Shown piece after piece: positions 47,274 to 60,231 of a stretch of 64,000 nucleotides of DNA (positions within the stretch are counted from its first letter, which is position 1; each line of letters opens with the position of its first letter). Both the position numbers and the translations under genes were made by a program. Location: assembly GCA_905182995.1 (NCBI GenBank), contig CAJJDP010000018.1, positions 310,001 to 374,000 of the forward strand, given 5' to 3'. This stretch comes from Paramecium octaurelia (taxonomy: Eukaryota > Ciliophora > Oligohymenophorea > Peniculida > Parameciidae). Under the pieces are notes generated by a model. That model saw nothing but the letters and a program-made list of their open reading frames with translations, ran no database searches and was not told the origin of the DNA.

Positions 47274-47624
47274 TCAACGAGTAAATCCGATAGCTGTTTG
47301 TCCAGCTCTTTTGGCGGCTCTGCAAATATCATCTGCCAATATAGTAGCCCTTCCAGAATAATTAGCATAGATCATTGAATCACGAAGAATGTTAGAGATG
47401 TACAGTTTCATATACAATTTAGACAGTTCATAGACATCTGAACTAATTCGTTTGACTCCACCTCTTCTGGCCAGTCTTCTAATATCTCCATTAGAAATTA
47501 ATCTGGATTTATTTGTATGTTGAGGAAACTTTTTATAGTCTATGTTTCGTCCTTATCCTTTGAGTTTTTAATTGTTCTGCCTGTATTTCATGGTATTAGA
47601 TTTGGGTGTCATTTTTGGTGGCAT
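47274..47624 (-). CDS. Highly divergent histone H4 variant
   Basis: ATG at 47622-47624, TGA at 47274-47276, 116 residues, no intron. The segment GDIRRLARRGGVKRISSDVY matches the H4 alpha-1/L1 region, and the end AAKRAGQTAIGFTR matches the H4 C-terminus. In between are ELSKLYMKLYISNILRDSMI and ATILADDICR, where ordinary H4 is almost invariant but these residues differ. The N-terminal tail (MPPKMTPKSNTMKYRQ) lacks the GKGGKGLGKGG acetylation pattern, and the protein is 14 or so residues longer than normal H4. H4 is one of the most conserved proteins known, so this must be a specialised variant (perhaps for meiosis, micronuclear or developing nuclei). No stop or frame defect is seen. Confidence 0.85.
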
Positions 47625-47717
47625 TTGTGATAATTTGAAATTATATTTTTTTTACTGTTGATAATAAATTCATAAATGTAATAATTTATATATATACAAA
47701 TAATGGCAATCAATTTT

Positions 47718-49504
<1,787 letters not shown>

Positions 49505-49856
49505 TGTTAGACATATTTCTAAATAATAACCCAAATTTATTATTATAAATTAAAACCCATACTCATTAATTTACATTTTTCACCTCTTACTACTCAAAGT
49601 CAATAAACCATAACATTTCCTCAAAATATCCAACTGAATTCCAATCAAACTAATGTTTCATTTTTAATTCAAAATTTGAACTGCCATTGAAATTTTAATC
49701 TTTCAATTATTCACATATTTCAATCAAATTTAGAGTTATCGATTTTGCATTTATCTTGGTTATTATATTCTATCAAGGCAAAATATAAAATCTATATCTA
49801 CTAAACGATAATTAATTAACAAATAAATGTAAAATAAAATATTATTGATAAATTGT

Positions 49857-50320
49857 ATGGTAGCCAACTCGAAAGCTGATAAATAGCTCAATCTAGAAAC
49901 CATCAATCAATGTATTTGCTAGGCTTCCTTAAAATCTTTCAAAATTAATTTACATCATCAATTGAATAAATGATCTGGAAAATATACACAATTGCATTTT
50001 TAATCACAAAAAACTATTGAGATTACTATTAATTATTTAAAAAGCTCTAAATTTGTGGGTTTAGCAATAATCCTTAAAAAATTGAATATATATTTGATGA
50101 TTGGGTGATTCTAAACACAAAGCATTTCAAGCCTCAAATATATAAAAATTACTATGCTCTCTTCATGAATCAAAAGGGAAATGAAGCAAAACCTCAGTTC
50201 ACCTAAATTCATATGAAAACCCATAATTTTTAATAAGAATAAGAATCAGAAGCAGACATTCAAAATGAGGTAGAAATATAATATGAATATATATATCTAG
50301 AATATGTGCAAATAATGTAA
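49857..50320 (+). other. Possible degenerate plus-strand gene (also in repeat copy 2 at 51209)
   Basis: In the 800-bp gap between the SNF1-like kinase and eL41, ATG 49857 opens MVANSKADKQLNLETINQCI, which meets TGA after about 37 codons. Coding-like sequence continues in frame (SGKYTQLHFQSQKTIEITIN) and then in another frame (IEYIFDDWVILNTKHFKPQI). No GT...AG intron solves the first TGA. A decayed gene is most likely; a real gene with an unusual structure cannot be excluded. Confidence 0.35.
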
Positions 50321-50321
50321 A

Positions 50322-50390
50322 TCACTTACGTGCCTTACGTCTCTTTCTCTTAAGTCTTCGCATTCTCTTCTTTCGCCACTTTTCTCTCAT
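50322..50390 (-). CDS. RPL41: Ribosomal protein eL41 (copy in left repeat)
   Basis: ATG at 50388-50390, TGA at 50322-50324. A 22-residue peptide, almost only Arg and Lys (MREKWRKKRMRRLKRKRRKA), gives a near-exact match to eL41, the smallest ribosomal protein of the large 80S subunit. It sits at the subunit interface. Eukaryotic eL41 is usually 25 residues; this one ends three residues early with KARK. The gene is too short for normal ORF lists. It is duplicated at 51674-51742 only because of the assembly repeat. Confidence 0.92.
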   Translation of the reverse strand: MREKWRKKRMRRLKRKRRKARK

Positions 50391-50550
50391 TTTTTATTTA
50401 TTTTTAATATTAATATATTAGAAGATTTAAATTAAGTTTTAAATTGCTTTCTTAAATTAAATCATGAAATATCACTTTATTGGCTATTAAGTGATCGTTT
50501 TGATAGAATATTTTATATTAGAAATATCTCAAAATACTATTAGACAGATT

Positions 50551-50747
50551 TCATTATAAAATTACAACGTCATCATCATTAAGCCTATTGCTGCTTTCCT
50601 CCAATTAACTACTATAATCTACATATTCAGGGGCAGAATCTGATAGGAAAATAAAGAAATCATCTGAAGATTGTTTTATTTGTTTCATCTAAATATTAAT
50701 TAACAAAATTTACACTTCTCCAAAATTGTAGTAATTCACTTTAATTG
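50551..50747 (-). pseudogene. Cut-off 3' fragment of ATG4 (artefact copy)
   Basis: Carries the ATG4 C-terminus (last exon and the 25-nt intron) and then ends at the N. The intact gene is at 51903-53286. Confidence 0.85.
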
Positions 50748-50748
50748 N
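50748..50748. other. Single N: contig junction
   Basis: The second ambiguous base in the window. It separates two identical 1,351-bp blocks. Confidence 0.95.
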
Positions 50749-52099
50749 TGATATCCTAATTTTACTTTACCAAAGGTTCCTTTTCCAAGAGTGCGATCTC
50801 TAAAATTATTATAATTATACCTAAAACATAGTTTTAAACCTATTTTGTTTATTCATTGTTAGACATATTTCTAAATAATAACCCAAATTTATTATTATAA
50901 ATTAAAACCCATACTCATTAATTTACATTTTTCACCTCTTACTACTCAAAGTCAATAAACCATAACATTTCCTCAAAATATCCAACTGAATTCCAATCAA
51001 ACTAATGTTTCATTTTTAATTCAAAATTTGAACTGCCATTGAAATTTTAATCTTTCAATTATTCACATATTTCAATCAAATTTAGAGTTATCGATTTTGC
51101 ATTTATCTTGGTTATTATATTCTATCAAGGCAAAATATAAAATCTATATCTACTAAACGATAATTAATTAACAAATAAATGTAAAATAAAATATTATTGA
51201 TAAATTGTATGGTAGCCAACTCGAAAGCTGATAAATAGCTCAATCTAGAAACCATCAATCAATGTATTTGCTAGGCTTCCTTAAAATCTTTCAAAATTAA
51301 TTTACATCATCAATTGAATAAATGATCTGGAAAATATACACAATTGCATTTTTAATCACAAAAAACTATTGAGATTACTATTAATTATTTAAAAAGCTCT
51401 AAATTTGTGGGTTTAGCAATAATCCTTAAAAAATTGAATATATATTTGATGATTGGGTGATTCTAAACACAAAGCATTTCAAGCCTCAAATATATAAAAA
51501 TTACTATGCTCTCTTCATGAATCAAAAGGGAAATGAAGCAAAACCTCAGTTCACCTAAATTCATATGAAAACCCATAATTTTTAATAAGAATAAGAATCA
51601 GAAGCAGACATTCAAAATGAGGTAGAAATATAATATGAATATATATATCTAGAATATGTGCAAATAATGTAAATCACTTACGTGCCTTACGTCTCTTTCT
51701 CTTAAGTCTTCGCATTCTCTTCTTTCGCCACTTTTCTCTCATTTTTTATTTATTTTTAATATTAATATATTAGAAGATTTAAATTAAGTTTTAAATTGCT
51801 TTCTTAAATTAAATCATGAAATATCACTTTATTGGCTATTAAGTGATCGTTTTGATAGAATATTTTATATTAGAAATATCTCAAAATACTATTAGACAGA
51901 TTTCATTATAAAATTACAACGTCATCATCATTAAGCCTATTGCTGCTTTCCTCCAATTAACTACTATAATCTACATATTCAGGGGCAGAATCTGATAGGA
52001 AAATAAAGAAATCATCTGAAGATTGTTTTATTTGTTTCATCTAAATATTAATTAACAAAATTTACACTTCTCCAAAATTGTAGTAATTCACTTTAATTG
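50749..52099. repeat. Direct repeat copy 2 (1,351 bp), right of the second N
   Basis: Second copy of 49397-50747. It begins inside the first exons of the SNF1-like kinase (headless fragment 50749-50856) and runs into the unique ATG4 gene. Collapsing the repeat leaves one kinase, one eL41 and one ATG4. Confidence 0.93.
51674..51742 (-). CDS. RPL41: Ribosomal protein eL41 (copy in right repeat)
   Basis: Identical to 50322-50390 in sequence and context. Count one gene if the repeat is an artefact, as argued. Confidence 0.85.
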   Translation of the reverse strand: MREKWRKKRMRRLKRKRRKARK

Positions 52100-53286
52100 C
52101 GAATGTAAAACGATAGACCCATGGATGTATCCACATTTTTTTGGTTTAACAAGTGAATGTTCTTACAACTATAAGAAGTTCGATTGAACATCTTATTTTC
52201 AATAATTTGATCCTTGTTTTCAGCTTCTTATACATAATGTGGATCTAAATAGAGGTAATGATCATTGATTTTTCCAAGTATAAAGAATGCTCGTTTCGGT
52301 GTGCCCCCAACAATACCTTAGAAATATGGTAGTTCCATTATTTCATCTAGAATTTTCAAATACTTTTAATTCGGTTCATCCAAACCAATTCTAGTTAAGA
52401 CAAATATAGCTAAGCTGTTTTTGCCAATGAGCTAAGTCTTTTCTAATTGCTCCTCTAGATCTTTATCAGTTTCAAATTTTGCTTCAAACATTCTATTCAT
52501 CAATTGATCAAGAAATAGACAAGAATCATTAAAAACTGACAATTTGAGATTTTCAGATGCTAAATTCAATAATTATAAAATTAACCTCTAATAGGTATAT
52601 TATTATGTAGTAGTTCAAGGAGAAATAGAATGTAATTAGGTCTATACCACTCTCCTGGATCCAGGTTGAATTCTTTTTTCGCCAAATAAGCTATTTTTTA
52701 AATGCTAAATGGACAAATAAAATTGTGGCCTTTTTATTTATCCTGACTGTTTTAGAATTCAATAAATTCCTTATTTTCCTGTGAATCATTATCAGCAAAG
52801 GCCAATAAAATGTTATCATAATCCTCATCTCTTTTATCTCCATGATTTTTAAGATGTTTCTTCAGCATTTAAGCCATGGCCATTTATCCAACTCTAAGCA
52901 TGCATCCCCATCCAGTATCTGATATGTAGTTAGATTCTTAAAATAATCACTCAAATTACAATATAAAGGCGGATAGTTTCTTCTATATGTAATCCAAATA
53001 GTTTCTTAGACTAACTGTTTAATTTTGTTAATACGATCCTAGTATTATAATAAAGTTTACTTCGATATCATAATCGTCAATGTCAATTCGATGTCCTAAT
53101 ATATATATTGGGTGACCCTAAGGAACGTTCTTATTATTCAAATATACACTTAGAATGTATTTCAAGTTATAACTAGAGATACTTTAAATTTGCTTACATC
53201 CAATCTATTATAACTTCTTTATAATTTTCTTATCTCTAATCCATTTATAAATAAAAATGTAATTAATATTACGAATCGTAATTCAT
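51903..53286 (-). CDS. ATG4: Autophagy cysteine protease ATG4
   Basis: ATG at 53284-53286, TGA at 51903-51905. Introns of 25, 22, 32, 26 and 25 nt leave exactly 1,254 nt, 417 residues. Peptidase C54 features: HPIYILGH early; ETIWITYRRNYP; the catalytic Cys in NTGWGCMLRVGQM; GIVGGTPKRAFFILG; and the Asp-His pair in YLYLDPHYVQ. The C-terminus reads FIFLSDSAPEYVDYSSQLEE followed by acidic NDDDVVIL, like the C-terminal LIR of animal ATG4 that binds ATG8. ATG4 trims ATG8 before lipidation and later removes it from membranes. The catalytic triad is complete. The last two exons lie in the duplicated block. Confidence 0.92.
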
Positions 53287-53418
53287 TCTTTAATTTATTA
53301 TGACATATTTTCAAGCTTTAATACTAATCCTGTAGCATATTTACATGGATACAAATTTTATCGATATTCAATATGTGGTTTAGAGAATACTTAATTTATA
53401 GTTAATATTTAATTAATT

Positions 53419-53972
53419 ATGGCTAATTGGAGTTTAAAAAAGTATTTAGAATTGGCCAAGGGCTTCTAAGGACGTGCCAGAAATACTTCCAAAATAATGA
53501 TGAATAGAGTATAAAAATCCTTGCAATATGCTTATGTGAGTAGAAGACTTAGACCAAGAATTCTAAGTAAGTCTATTATCATGAATAGGACGTGAGTGGA
53601 TTCAGGCCATCAATGCTGGAGTGAGGGAACATAGAATAAGTTACAGTCAATTCATTTTTGGATTAAATCATTCCAACATATAATTAGATAGAAAAATTCT
53701 AGCTAATCTAGCCATCAATGAACCATTTTCTTTTAAAACTGTTGTGGATGAAGTCAAAATATAAAACAGTATGAAAGTAATCATACCTTATTCATAAAAA
53801 GGAAAAACCTTATGATGATGTGTCACTTGATTAAGCATATGAAAAGGGTTTAATTGCTAACAATATTTCTCAAACTTGGTTTAAGAGAGGTATAAAGGAG
53901 GGACATAAATTGTATGGTTTAAAAAGAGAATTAACTCCAGAAGAACTCAAGAAAATAGAAAAAGGCGAATGA
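53419..53972 (+). CDS. Mitochondrial ribosomal protein bL20m
   Basis: ATG at 53419, TGA at 53970-53972, introns of 22 nt (near 53567-53588) and 25 nt (near 53777-53801); 507 nt, 168 residues. The bL20 signature is present: GFQGRARNTSKIMMNRVQKS, QYAYVSRRLRPR, REWIQAINAGVREHRISYSQ, FIFGLNHSNIQLDRKILANL, then FKTVVDEVK. bL20 binds 23S-type rRNA early in large-subunit assembly. A C-terminal extension of about 50 residues (KEKPYDDVSLDQAYEKG onwards) goes beyond the bacterial protein, as is common in mitoribosomal forms. A nuclear gene with ciliate introns implies import into mitochondria. The N-terminus is short and already bacterial-like, with little room for a presequence. Confidence 0.92.
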
Positions 53973-54118
53973 AATATTTCATTGCACATAAAATAATAAC
54001 AAAAATTATTATCAAAAATCATGCATTCATTAACTTCAAGAACTCTTATTGAGCTAAAATATCTTAATCATTTCTTAAAATAACCTAATTTAATATTGGT
54101 TGTTTTGGTTTCCAAAAA

Positions 54119-54996
54119 TCAACTGCTTTAATCTAAACAATTAACTTATATATTTACATCCTTGGCCTGTTTATTTTCCATATTTATAATCAGTTTTGAA
54201 TTGGCTTTGTGATATGCATAATCATATTTTTTCATCTGATCAAGTAGAGTTAAATTTGGATTCTTGTCTAGTTCATCTTTTAACCAAAAATGAGTAGTTA
54301 ATGAAAATTTATCTGTTTTAGAAATAGACAAAATTGGACATCGACCATGAGAATATGCCTTTTCTCCCAATGAACTTGATCCTAATAATATCATATTCTT
54401 GGTCTTAACAGTCTCAAATAAAGTGATCGCCCCACATGAGTCAGATATCAAAAAGGCTTCTTGATAAAGTTACAAGAATTCCATTTCTTTAGTGATTTTT
54501 TCCATCTCAAAATCCAATAAATATGTTGTGTCCTACATTTTTGTGTATCCATCTCCACCATGTCCATTCATAAACATCAATAGTTTTTGTTCCTTAGATA
54601 AAGTTAATCTTCTAGATTAAGGAGTCTTAATTAAATGATATCACTTACATATCTATCATATTTATTACGCATAACATCTATCCAATATTTAATATTAACA
54701 TCGTTTCTCTTAAAGTCCCAAAGTACATTCTTATGCAAATTTGGCTCTCTTTATCCATCATATGCACAAGCCACACCAGGGACATTATTCTTCCTATTGC
54801 AAGCTGTATCTTCAGGAATCATTAAAGAAATTTGATCATCATTTATTCTCCATTCTTTCAATTACTGATAGATCATTAGAGAATTTAAGGCTTGTCTGTA
54901 ATTGAACCAAAATTTTGAAGTTGACAAAATGATGTACTTATTCTGAGGAATTGGTCGATAGCATAGTATAGATGTGAATAAAATGAAAATAATCAT
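54119..54996 (-). CDS. GPI8: GPI8/PIG-K, catalytic subunit of GPI transamidase
   Basis: ATG at 54994-54996, TGA at 54119-54121, one 23-nt intron near 54629-54651; 855 nt, 284 residues. A signal peptide (MIIFILFTSILCYRP) is followed by IILSTSKFWFNYRQALNSL and SLMIPEDTACNRKN. The catalytic His is in MNGHGGDGYTKMQD and the catalytic Cys in FLISDSCGAITLFE. GSSSLGEKAYSH follows, typical of family C13. The enzyme removes the C-terminal signal of precursors in the ER and attaches the GPI anchor; Paramecium surface antigens are GPI-anchored. The protein lacks a C-terminal membrane helix, as in several protists, so it would depend on its partners for membrane binding. An upstream ATG at 55019 is in another frame. 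Confidence 0.93.
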
Positions 54997-55189
54997 TAGT
55001 TATAATAAGTTTTAAATTCATTATATAATATTAGAAAATTTGTTAAATAATAAGTAGAATATTATTATAAATTTATGTAAATTTTAAGAACTAATTTGAT
55101 TGTTTTTCTATTCATTTGATTATTCATTCTTTATGCTATAATCCATAGATTATTGAATTATTTCTAAATTAATTCTATTCCTTACATTT

Positions 55190-56060
55190 TCAACGGTTTA
55201 AGGTTATAGTAAGTTGTAAAGATCCTCCTAATATATAGTTTAATATACTTTAGAAATTCTTAATTGTCCGTATATTAAATGAGTGATACTTGAATGAAAT
55301 TATAAATCTATTCCTCTAATCTTATACAAAATTAATTTGATGTCTTATTAGCATTATTTACATTTTATCAATTTTTTGAACCTCCTATTAATGGCAAGAA
55401 ATCTTGATTTAATTATATATTTTAGAAATCACTCTACTTTATTTTAAATGTGACTCAAAAGTCTTCTTATATTCATGTATCATAGTTTTTTAAAAAGTAG
55501 GAGATTCGTAATGTTTATAATTCACAAATTTTATTTCAAATTCATGTATAAAATCAATGATGTTTCCTTTCAAGAATGAAAGCAATATAAGTCTTAAATT
55601 GATAATTTTCAAAATTTCCATTACATTACCTTCACGCTCCAGTGAATTTAACTTGTAATTTAAGGAAATTTATATCGAATAGCGTTAAGTTTGCTCTTAA
55701 TTTGATCACTCTATAATCAAAGATAGTTCTTAAGACTTGGTCTCAATTAGCTATTTACTATATTTCTGAGATTTTTAAAAGTTCGATGATATTTTTAAAT
55801 TGTTAATGTTTTGTTTTTATTCCATAATGAATTTAAGGTGATATCAAAAAAGTTATGACTGTTTTTAATTCGTTATTGTTTTTAAGTGCATAAAATTGCC
55901 ACCTTTACTACTACTGTTAATTAATCCCAGCAATGGCTTAAAAATAGCGGATAATGGTTTGATCAACATATGTGGAATATTAAACAAAAATTTGACATAC
56001 AACCACCTAAACGCTAAATGGAATTGGGGATCAAGAGTGCAATATTTTGTGGAAGATTTT
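55190..56060 (-). CDS. Unrecognised coding region, many exons or decayed
   Basis: Good protein-like stretches run on the minus strand in changing frames: TLDPQFHLAFRWLYVKFLF and MLIKPLSAIFKPLLGLINSS near 55920-56050; TIFDYRVIKLRANLTLFDIN near 55650-55720; and a final frame of about 145 codons (EGNVMEILKIINLRLILLSF ... ITLNR) ending at TGA 55190-55192. Some shifts could be introns, but not all were resolved and no safe start codon was found. The family is unknown. The section 56061-56479 upstream shows nothing recognisable. Confidence 0.4.
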
Positions 56061-56479
56061 CATAGATAAATAAAATTAAAACTTATGAATCTGACTTATG
56101 GGATTTATAGATTTCATTTTTATATTTATTAAAGTGGTATCTGGATTCTGTTTCTTGTGTTAGCTCGAAGTTGATAATGAAAAAATCAAAAATTATTAAT
56201 TCTTGGCTTTGATTTTATAATTATAAGAATTGATCCTGTTCAATTTAGATTTTTTGAGTATGTGAATATTTGTATGTTATATTATATATATGCAATGCTT
56301 AATATGTAGTCTATATTGATGCTTAGAATTACTAAATTTTATTAAACAAGATCGATGTAATTTATTGTAGCAGGAAATAATATTTTAATTGAAAAATGCA
56401 AAATTAGATTGATTAGGGATTACTTTAGGAACATGAATAAAATAATGGTATTGTTGGGCTTAACTGATTAGTTGAGGGT

Positions 56480-57631
56480 ATGGAGAATGAGTACGTTGAT
56501 AAACACAAATAACCGACTTAAATATTTGAGATGGGAAAGGAATACTTTAAACAGTGCCATCAGTTATTAGCTATTTACACAGCTCTCAAATTTATTGCTG
56601 CAATTACTTTAGTATATTCTGAAACAAAAATACTAGATTATTTTGAGAGAAACTATATATGGAGATGAAATACTACAAAAGAATTACCATGAAATCTTTA
56701 ATGATGCATACTTGGTATTCTGGATGTACATTTCATGTATTGATGTCATCAAAAATTAGGTACTCATAGTCTTTTTGCTTTCATCTATTACATTTAACTC
56801 TTGATGAAGATTGATAATGAAGTTAAATGCACACAAGTAGTTGAAGAAATCGGGCAAATGATCGTGATAGAAATCCCAGAAGGTTACACAAATTAGGAGA
56901 GGGAGGCATTCATTAACGAATAAGTTTAGATCTAGAATCAAGAGATGATTTAAAGATTGGAGATCGACGGGCAAATTGAGGAGTCAAGAAGAATCAGTCT
57001 GATTGCAACAGAAATTAAAGTTTAACATCTTAATATATTAGAAAACCCTCTTACAAAATGAAAGACCCTTGAATGTTTTAGGAAAAGGATGCTTCATCTT
57101 ATTCCAATTCATTCAATTATGGGGATTGATATTCTATTTCCACAAGAAGAGTTCCACAGAATCTAACGAGGATCTCAAATTTTATTCCTTGTACAAAGGA
57201 TATTTGTTTTCTGTATAATTATGTGTAAATGATAGGTTGTATTTATGGGAATATATTAATATTTAGAAATCTACATCATAACTCTATTAGTTCTAATTTT
57301 CCTCCCAATTCTTCTTTTTTATAGTCTCTACGACTGGATAAAGAATTATTGTTAGAAAAGAAGAGAGAGAAGGAGAATAGACGATTCCCTCAAAGAAAGC
57401 ATGTATAGTTTATAAGAAACAGCAGAAGGTAAAGATATTTATTGAAAGGTAGGAGAAAATGAATGTGCAATTTGTATGAATTAGTATGAGGAGAAAGATA
57501 AAATAGCAATACTTCCATGTTCAAATAAGCATCGATTCCATTCAACATGCGTTAGATCTTGGCTGGAAATTAATAGCAAATGTCCTTTATGCAGAAGTGA
57601 TGTATTTACACTGCCAGATGAAATTTTCTGA
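56480..57631 (+). CDS. Multi-pass membrane RING-H2 E3 ubiquitin ligase
   Basis: ATG at 56480, TGA at 57629-57631. Five introns (25, 23, 22, 23 and 24 nt) leave exactly 1,035 nt, 344 residues. Helices: QLLAIYTALKFIAAITLIIL, NDAYLVFWMYISC with SLFAFIYYIQLL, FILFQFIQLWGLIFYF, and IYIITLLVLIFLPILLFYSL. A soluble acidic loop (EREAFINEQVQIQNQEMIQR) separates the helix pairs. The C-terminus is a RING-H2: ECAICMNQYEEKDKIAILPC, HRFHSTCVRSWL, and KCPLCRSDV. It is a membrane-anchored ligase, probably of the secretory pathway. The exact fit of five small introns makes this one of the best-supported multi-exon models in the window. Confidence 0.85.
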
Positions 57632-57765
57632 TTTATTTTAATAATGTAATTCACACTTTTATTGTCATTCCATTCAATAAGGTTTATTTACTAACAGATA
57701 ATTATTATGTTCAGTTATATATCATTATTGATAAGAAATATTATTATTTTAAATTAAGTTAGAGA

Positions 57766-59136
57766 ATGATAAATCTAAATGAGGAATAGAAAATACAACA
57801 GAACAAATTAGTCAATATATTTGGTTAGCATGCAAAATAAGCAGTTATAATCTTCATTATGAATGCACTTTTAAGAGTTTAAGAAAACGATACATTCTTT
57901 ATGTCAATTACCTTGTATTTAACAATAATAATGTTTCTATTTAATTGTGTGGCAGCAGTATTCCTGTTGTGTTTTAAGAGAGAATTCCCAAAGATTGAAT
58001 ACTTCCTAATATACACAATGAATGTCTTCATGTTTATCATTCTTCTTGTGTATTCACTCAATTACTTTATCCAAAAAAAAGAATAGGACCATTTGCTTTA
58101 ATTGTACATTAAAACCTACATCATGATATTGTTGGGCAAGGTATCTTAGTTAAGCTATATTTAAGGAAATAGAAATACTGATAATCAAAATATTTCCAAT
58201 TGAATTAACGAATAGATCAGTTAATTGCTTCACTTCATGTATAATCGGTATGATGATTCTATCTCATGGAGACAATTACGAATGTCAAAACAAATACTCA
58301 ATGGTTCTTTTGTCCCTCCTACTTTCAAATATTCTGACATCCATATTCAATATCATTTTCACTCTCATTCTCTTTAATCAAAATAGATCTTAGAAGGAAT
58401 TAAGAAACTTTGCTGAGTAATTCACCTTATATCTATTAATAGCTTGCTTTTGACAGTCCTATTCCTAGTACATCTTGCATAATATGTACTGGTCTTTATT
58501 AAAACCAATGCCATAATTGAGGAAGAATGCTAGTGCTTGAGTTTTATATTCCAATTCTAGAAATATGTTGCACCAATTAATTTCATTTCATTCTTGTTTG
58601 TGATATATTAGGAGGTGTGCTATTTCAAAGAAGCAATCAAATATCAAGAATTAATTGAAAAGAACACTCAACATAATAATATGTGTAATACTAATCCCTT
58701 AATTAAATTAGACAGCGGAGGCATCTAAAATTAACAACCATTCAAATAAGGAGTTAGGCATTCAATGAAAAGTCTCAGTTCTGTTGTCAATCCAATGGAG
58801 GCAAGTCAGAGTAATTCCCAAGCTCCAAACTTTGGAACGTATGATATTTCAGTTAATTAGAGTGATAACCAAGGATAAAAATTAGAAAAAATGGGAACGA
58901 GTCAATTTGGAGCTTCTTAACATAATTAGGGTATGTAACACTCTTGGGCCAATGTTTAAAATCCTAATCCTTTTGGCACTATAGTGAAAGAATAGCAAGA
59001 CAGCATCGAAAATCAAAAAAGGGGAAGCAAATCTGTTGATGAAAGTTTAATTCGTTAAGAAGAGTCTCAGATTCCTGAAAACCTGTCTCAAGTCAATAAT
59101 CCTATGGAATCTGGTAGTGTAGTTACTATTCATTGA
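57766..59136 (+). CDS. Multi-pass membrane protein with long Ser/Gln-rich tail
   Basis: ATG at 57766, TGA at 59134-59136, introns of 25 nt (near 58140-58164) and 26 nt (near 58418-58443); 1,320 nt, 439 residues. About seven hydrophobic helices fill the first 290 residues (for example SITLYLTIIMFLFNCVAAVF, YTMNVFMFIILLVYSLNYF, MVLLSLLLSNILTSIFNIIF, DLLLTVLFLVHLAQYVLVFI, FISFLFVIYQEVCYF). The C-terminal ~150 residues are cytoplasmic-looking and rich in Ser, Gln and Asn. The topology recalls a seven-helix receptor, but no diagnostic motif is seen, so the function is unknown. It follows the RING-H2 gene by 134 bp. Confidence 0.7.
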
Positions 59137-59478
59137 TATATTAATTAAATTGAATATTTTAAATCATTTCAATCTATCAAAAGTCTTGTTCTTTGTCAAC
59201 ATATAACTATCATTTTATTTATAATCTAGTCATGATTTGAAATTTGATTTAAAGAATAATTAAACAATTACTTTAATTGTCAAAAGAGAAATTTTAGAAT
59301 TAAAAACTTTGGATTCCATCAAAAAAATCATATTAAAAATGTTGTCTAAAGCTAAACAAATTAAAAATTATGTATATTAGAATTTTATTCTCTGAATTAT
59401 AGATTTACGAGAATAAATTCAAATATATACAAAAATTTTACAAGTAAACAAATTATCTCATATTAAGTTTTATATAAT
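59137..59478. other. Convergent intergenic spacer
   Basis: 342 bp between the 3' ends of two convergent genes. AT-rich, no feature recognised. Confidence 0.5.
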
Positions 59479-60185
59479 TCATTATTATTAAAAGATTCTT
59501 TTTACTCTTCTAACATCTCCAAGAAATATGTCTTTAGGAAATTTGGCTTTTTGTTTCTCTACGTTCTCTCTATTATATTAAAGGCCAAAAGAAAACTACA
59601 TGATTTCCTTTTCATTCAAATGCTCAGATTTAATCAAAGATCTTGGCACATCTATCGTTTGTTGTTTTAAAGGTGTAAAGTTTTGTCTCCTATAAGGGTG
59701 ATTTTTGTAATCTAGTGATTTCTATAAGTTCCTGATTATTAGCGAAGAATCTTCATTTTCAGAATTTAGGGCTTTCTATTCTAATTTTAGATTACTTGTT
59801 TAAACAATTTTTTTTATTCTGAGGATGCACGCTCTTTCAGTCTTGGAAAATAGGCTGTAGATTAATCAACTTTTTGATTTGAAAAATTGAATTCGAGATT
59901 TGATTGATCAATCTCCGTTTTAGCTCTTGATTTCGAAGCTGATCTGCCATTTAAAATAGGTACATTAATTGATCTATAAATTTAATTAAACTATGTATCA
60001 ATATCTTGACTATCTATAATATTTTGTATAGTTGATATATAACTACCATGAAAAAGCAAAGAGCTTTTTTAATTGACATTTTTGTTGGAATACAATTTTA
60101 AGAGGGCACCAAAATTAGATTCTTGGACTCTTCTTCTATTCTTATTACCTGTTAGGGTAGGACGATAATAATGATTATTATTCAT
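59479..60185 (-). CDS. Hypothetical basic protein, one 20-nt intron
   Basis: ATG at 60183-60185, TGA at 59479-59481. A 20-nt intron (GTAATCT...AGAATAG, near 59775-59794) leaves 687 nt, 228 residues. The protein is polar and basic with Arg-rich ends (MNNNHYYRPTLTGNKNRRRV ... GDVRRVKRIF) and no hydrophobic helix. Conserved-looking pieces such as NHPYRRQNFTPLKQQTIDVP and IMQFSFGLQYNRENVEKQKA resemble small microtubule inner or cortical proteins, but no family is named. The intron is at the short end of the Paramecium range. Confidence 0.6.
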
Positions 60186-60231
60186 AAATTTTATAAAATA
60201 ATGTTATCCTTACTAGAATAACAGAAATTTG

